From a virus: DNA of 31,646 nt. The translations under genes were made by a program, and so were the position numbers. Positions 30,387 to 31,646 of the stretch are shown here, in pieces (positions within the stretch are counted from its first letter, which is position 1; every line of letters starts with the position of its first letter). The notes beneath the pieces are model-generated. The model saw nothing but the letters and a program-made list of their open reading frames with translations, searched no databases and had not been told where the DNA came from. The DNA is taken from positions 1-31,646 of the IMG/VR virus record IMGVR_UViG_3300017750_000053; one strand, 5' to 3'.

Positions 30387-31646
30387 ATGTTAAAGAAAAT
30401 TATCATAGGTTTATTAATGACATCATCTTTGTTTAGCCAGGTAAGTGATAACAACTTTTTTGTAAACTTTTTTAAGTATTCAACAGCTTATGCTAGTTTT
30501 AGTTTAAATGCTCCAAGATACCAAGATGATAGATTTGCAATTGTAGGTGGTTTATCTACAGGCGATTTAGTATTTGAAAGGTCTGAAAGAGAGTTAAAAC
30601 CTGACTTTCAAAAATCTTTTGGTATTAGAAAAATTGGCAGATTTAAATATGAACCTAAAAGAGGTGTTAGAAACGCAGGAAAAGGCGGAGAGTGGTATGA
30701 TGGATCAGAACAAAATGCTAACGAAAGTGCTACATTTGGACCTGTTAAAGGTTGGGAATATTTAGTTAAGTGGTCAGAAGGTAGACAATGGGGCAATGAA
30801 TACTTAAATCAAGAATATTGGTTAAGGTATGTTGGTTCGTGGTACGTTGCTAAAGTAGCTTGGACTGAATTAGGTTTAGAAGAAATAAACTACGGTTCTG
30901 CAGACTTTAGATTAAAAGCAAATGCTATGGACAATAAATTTAGCTTTAGCGCAGGAGTAAAACACAGACAACACCCAGTATATGGATTTGATGCTGCAAT
31001 TTTAGACACTACTTGGTATAGAGGACAATGGTGGAATTTTGCTGAAGATGCATTTGGAATCGATGATAATATGTGGTTTGATCCAACAATGCAAGATGAA
31101 GATGGTAACTGGTTAAAACAACAACTATACGAATATGATCCTGCTACAGGTGATTTGAGACCAATTGAAGGCGGTGGACCATTTTGGAATGAAGGTGGTG
31201 AATATTGGGGACACGATTGGTTATGGAGAGATGATAATGGTCGCATCTTCGCATATACAGATAGAGAATATTTTCTTTATCATTTTCCAGGTATGTTAGA
31301 AGAATACATTGGTGGAGTCAAGAAAGATTTAGGATTTCAGCGCGAAACATCTATAGTTTTAGGTGCTGACTTTTATCATTATGGTGATAGCTGGTGGCTA
31401 CATGCTTGGGGTAATTGGATGCCGTATCACTATGGACATGATACATATTCTTATCACAATGCAGATGCTTATGCACAACACAAAGAAGATAAAAAGAAGC
31501 CACACGAATTTATGTTTATGGATCCAATGTGGATGCAATGGCATGATTACGATTTTGGTGCGATATTTGGTGTTAAGATAAAGGACAATCTTGGAGTTTT
31601 CGCAGAAGGCAAATATTTATATTATTGGGAACGTCCTGCTTATGAT
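30387..31646 (+). CDS. secreted, outer-membrane-barrel-like protein (3' truncated by window)
   Basis: Starts at an ATG with TTAGGAG upstream. Residues 1-18 form a signal peptide (MLKKIIIGLLMTSSLFSQ, cut expected near Ser/Gln). The mature part is very rich in Trp, Tyr, Phe, Gly, Asp and Asn, with alternating-residue strands (DNKFSFSAGVKH; ETSIVLGADFYHYGDSWWLHAWGNWM; DYDFGAIFGVKIKDNLGVFAEGKYLYYW) separated by polar loops, as in beta-barrel outer membrane proteins. No stop occurs in 420 codons to the window end, so the protein is at least 420 aa. A signal peptide in a phage late gene is unusual and means a product made in the infected cell and sent to the envelope. Function unknown. Confidence 0.7.
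   Translation, partial: MLKKIIIGLLMTSSLFSQVSDNNFFVNFFKYSTAYASFSLNAPRYQDDRFAIVGGLSTGDLVFERSERELKPDFQKSFGIRKIGRFKYEPKRGVRNAGKGGEWYDGSEQNANESATFGPVKGWEYLVKWSEGRQWGNEYLNQEYWLRYVGSWYVAKVAWTELGLEEINYGSADFRLKANAMDNKFSFSAGVKHRQHPVYGFDAAILDTTWYRGQWWNFAEDAFGIDDNMWFDPTMQDEDGNWLKQQLYEYDPATGDLRPIEGGGPFWNEGGEYWGHDWLWRDDNGRIFAYTDREYFLYHFPGMLEEYIGGVKKDLGFQRETSIVLGADFYHYGDSWWLHAWGNWMPYHYGHDTYSYHNADAYAQHKEDKKKPHEFMFMDPMWMQWHDYDFGAIFGVKIKDNLGVFAEGKYLYYWERPAYD

Noticed and set aside
31613-31623. ATATTTATA near the right end
   Set aside because: Encodes Lys-Tyr-Leu-Tyr in the envelope protein; no gene starts after it in the window.
1-31646. tRNA genes, CRISPR arrays, insertion sequences, integrase or attachment sites
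   Set aside because: No cloverleaf-type sequence, regular spaced repeats, transposase motifs or terminal inverted repeats were seen on reading.

Overview
The window is part of a tailed-phage genome: a marine-type, T4-like myovirus. The evidence is a low-GC, tightly packed sequence with every credible gene on the + strand, many 1-nt (TAATG, TAGTG) or 4-nt (ATGA) stop/start overlaps, clear Shine-Dalgarno sites, and recognisable T4-type parts: a gp55-like late sigma factor, baseplate wedge gp25 and gp6, and a gp5-like OB-fold hub protein without a lysozyme domain. Hsp20 and peptide deformylase genes are also typical of T4-like cyanophages and their marine relatives. No photosynthesis gene, tRNA, integrase or CRISPR array is visible. 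The host cannot be fixed. The signal peptide of the last gene ends in a 'LFSQ'-like form common in the Bacteroidota-related superphylum, but the strong Shine-Dalgarno usage does not favour a Bacteroidota host, so I leave it open.

Layout. 1-3455: small membrane and coiled-coil proteins, Hsp20, and a four-helix membrane protein with a cytoplasmic coiled coil. 3455-7209: a dense run of mostly tiny genes of unknown function, starting after a 53-nt element and including a peptide deformylase and an SRPBCC-like protein. A second copy of the 53-nt element (7226-7278) starts the next run, 7296-10230: a membrane-anchored 3D-domain protein, an HD-domain phosphohydrolase, a small membrane protein, the gp55-like sigma factor and a SAM methyltransferase. 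10281-25748: the baseplate operon (conserved small protein, gp5-like hub, a protein with three internal repeats, two small proteins, gp25, gp6, a DNRLRE-type fibre-like protein, a linker protein and a 2530-residue baseplate/tail giant). 25815-30183: virion-type proteins of unknown function, including a tandem paralogous pair and two proteins sharing a C-terminal module. 30199-31646: a histone-H1-like mini-protein and the start of a secreted, aromatic-rich, outer-membrane-barrel-like protein that runs off the window.

Regulation. The two 53-nt repeats look like promoters (sigma70-like -35/-10 boxes just before a start codon). The structural region uses a different signal: the 9-mer ATATTTAT(A/T) lies in four intergenic gaps before structural genes. 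It is the reverse complement of the classic T4 late box and is a good candidate for the target of the phage's own gp55-like sigma. One strong intrinsic terminator (28959-28985) separates two structural units.

Most noteworthy: the envelope-targeted protein plus H1-like protein downstream of the tail genes, the inverted-looking late promoter box, the duplicated 53-nt element, and the modular giant tail protein.
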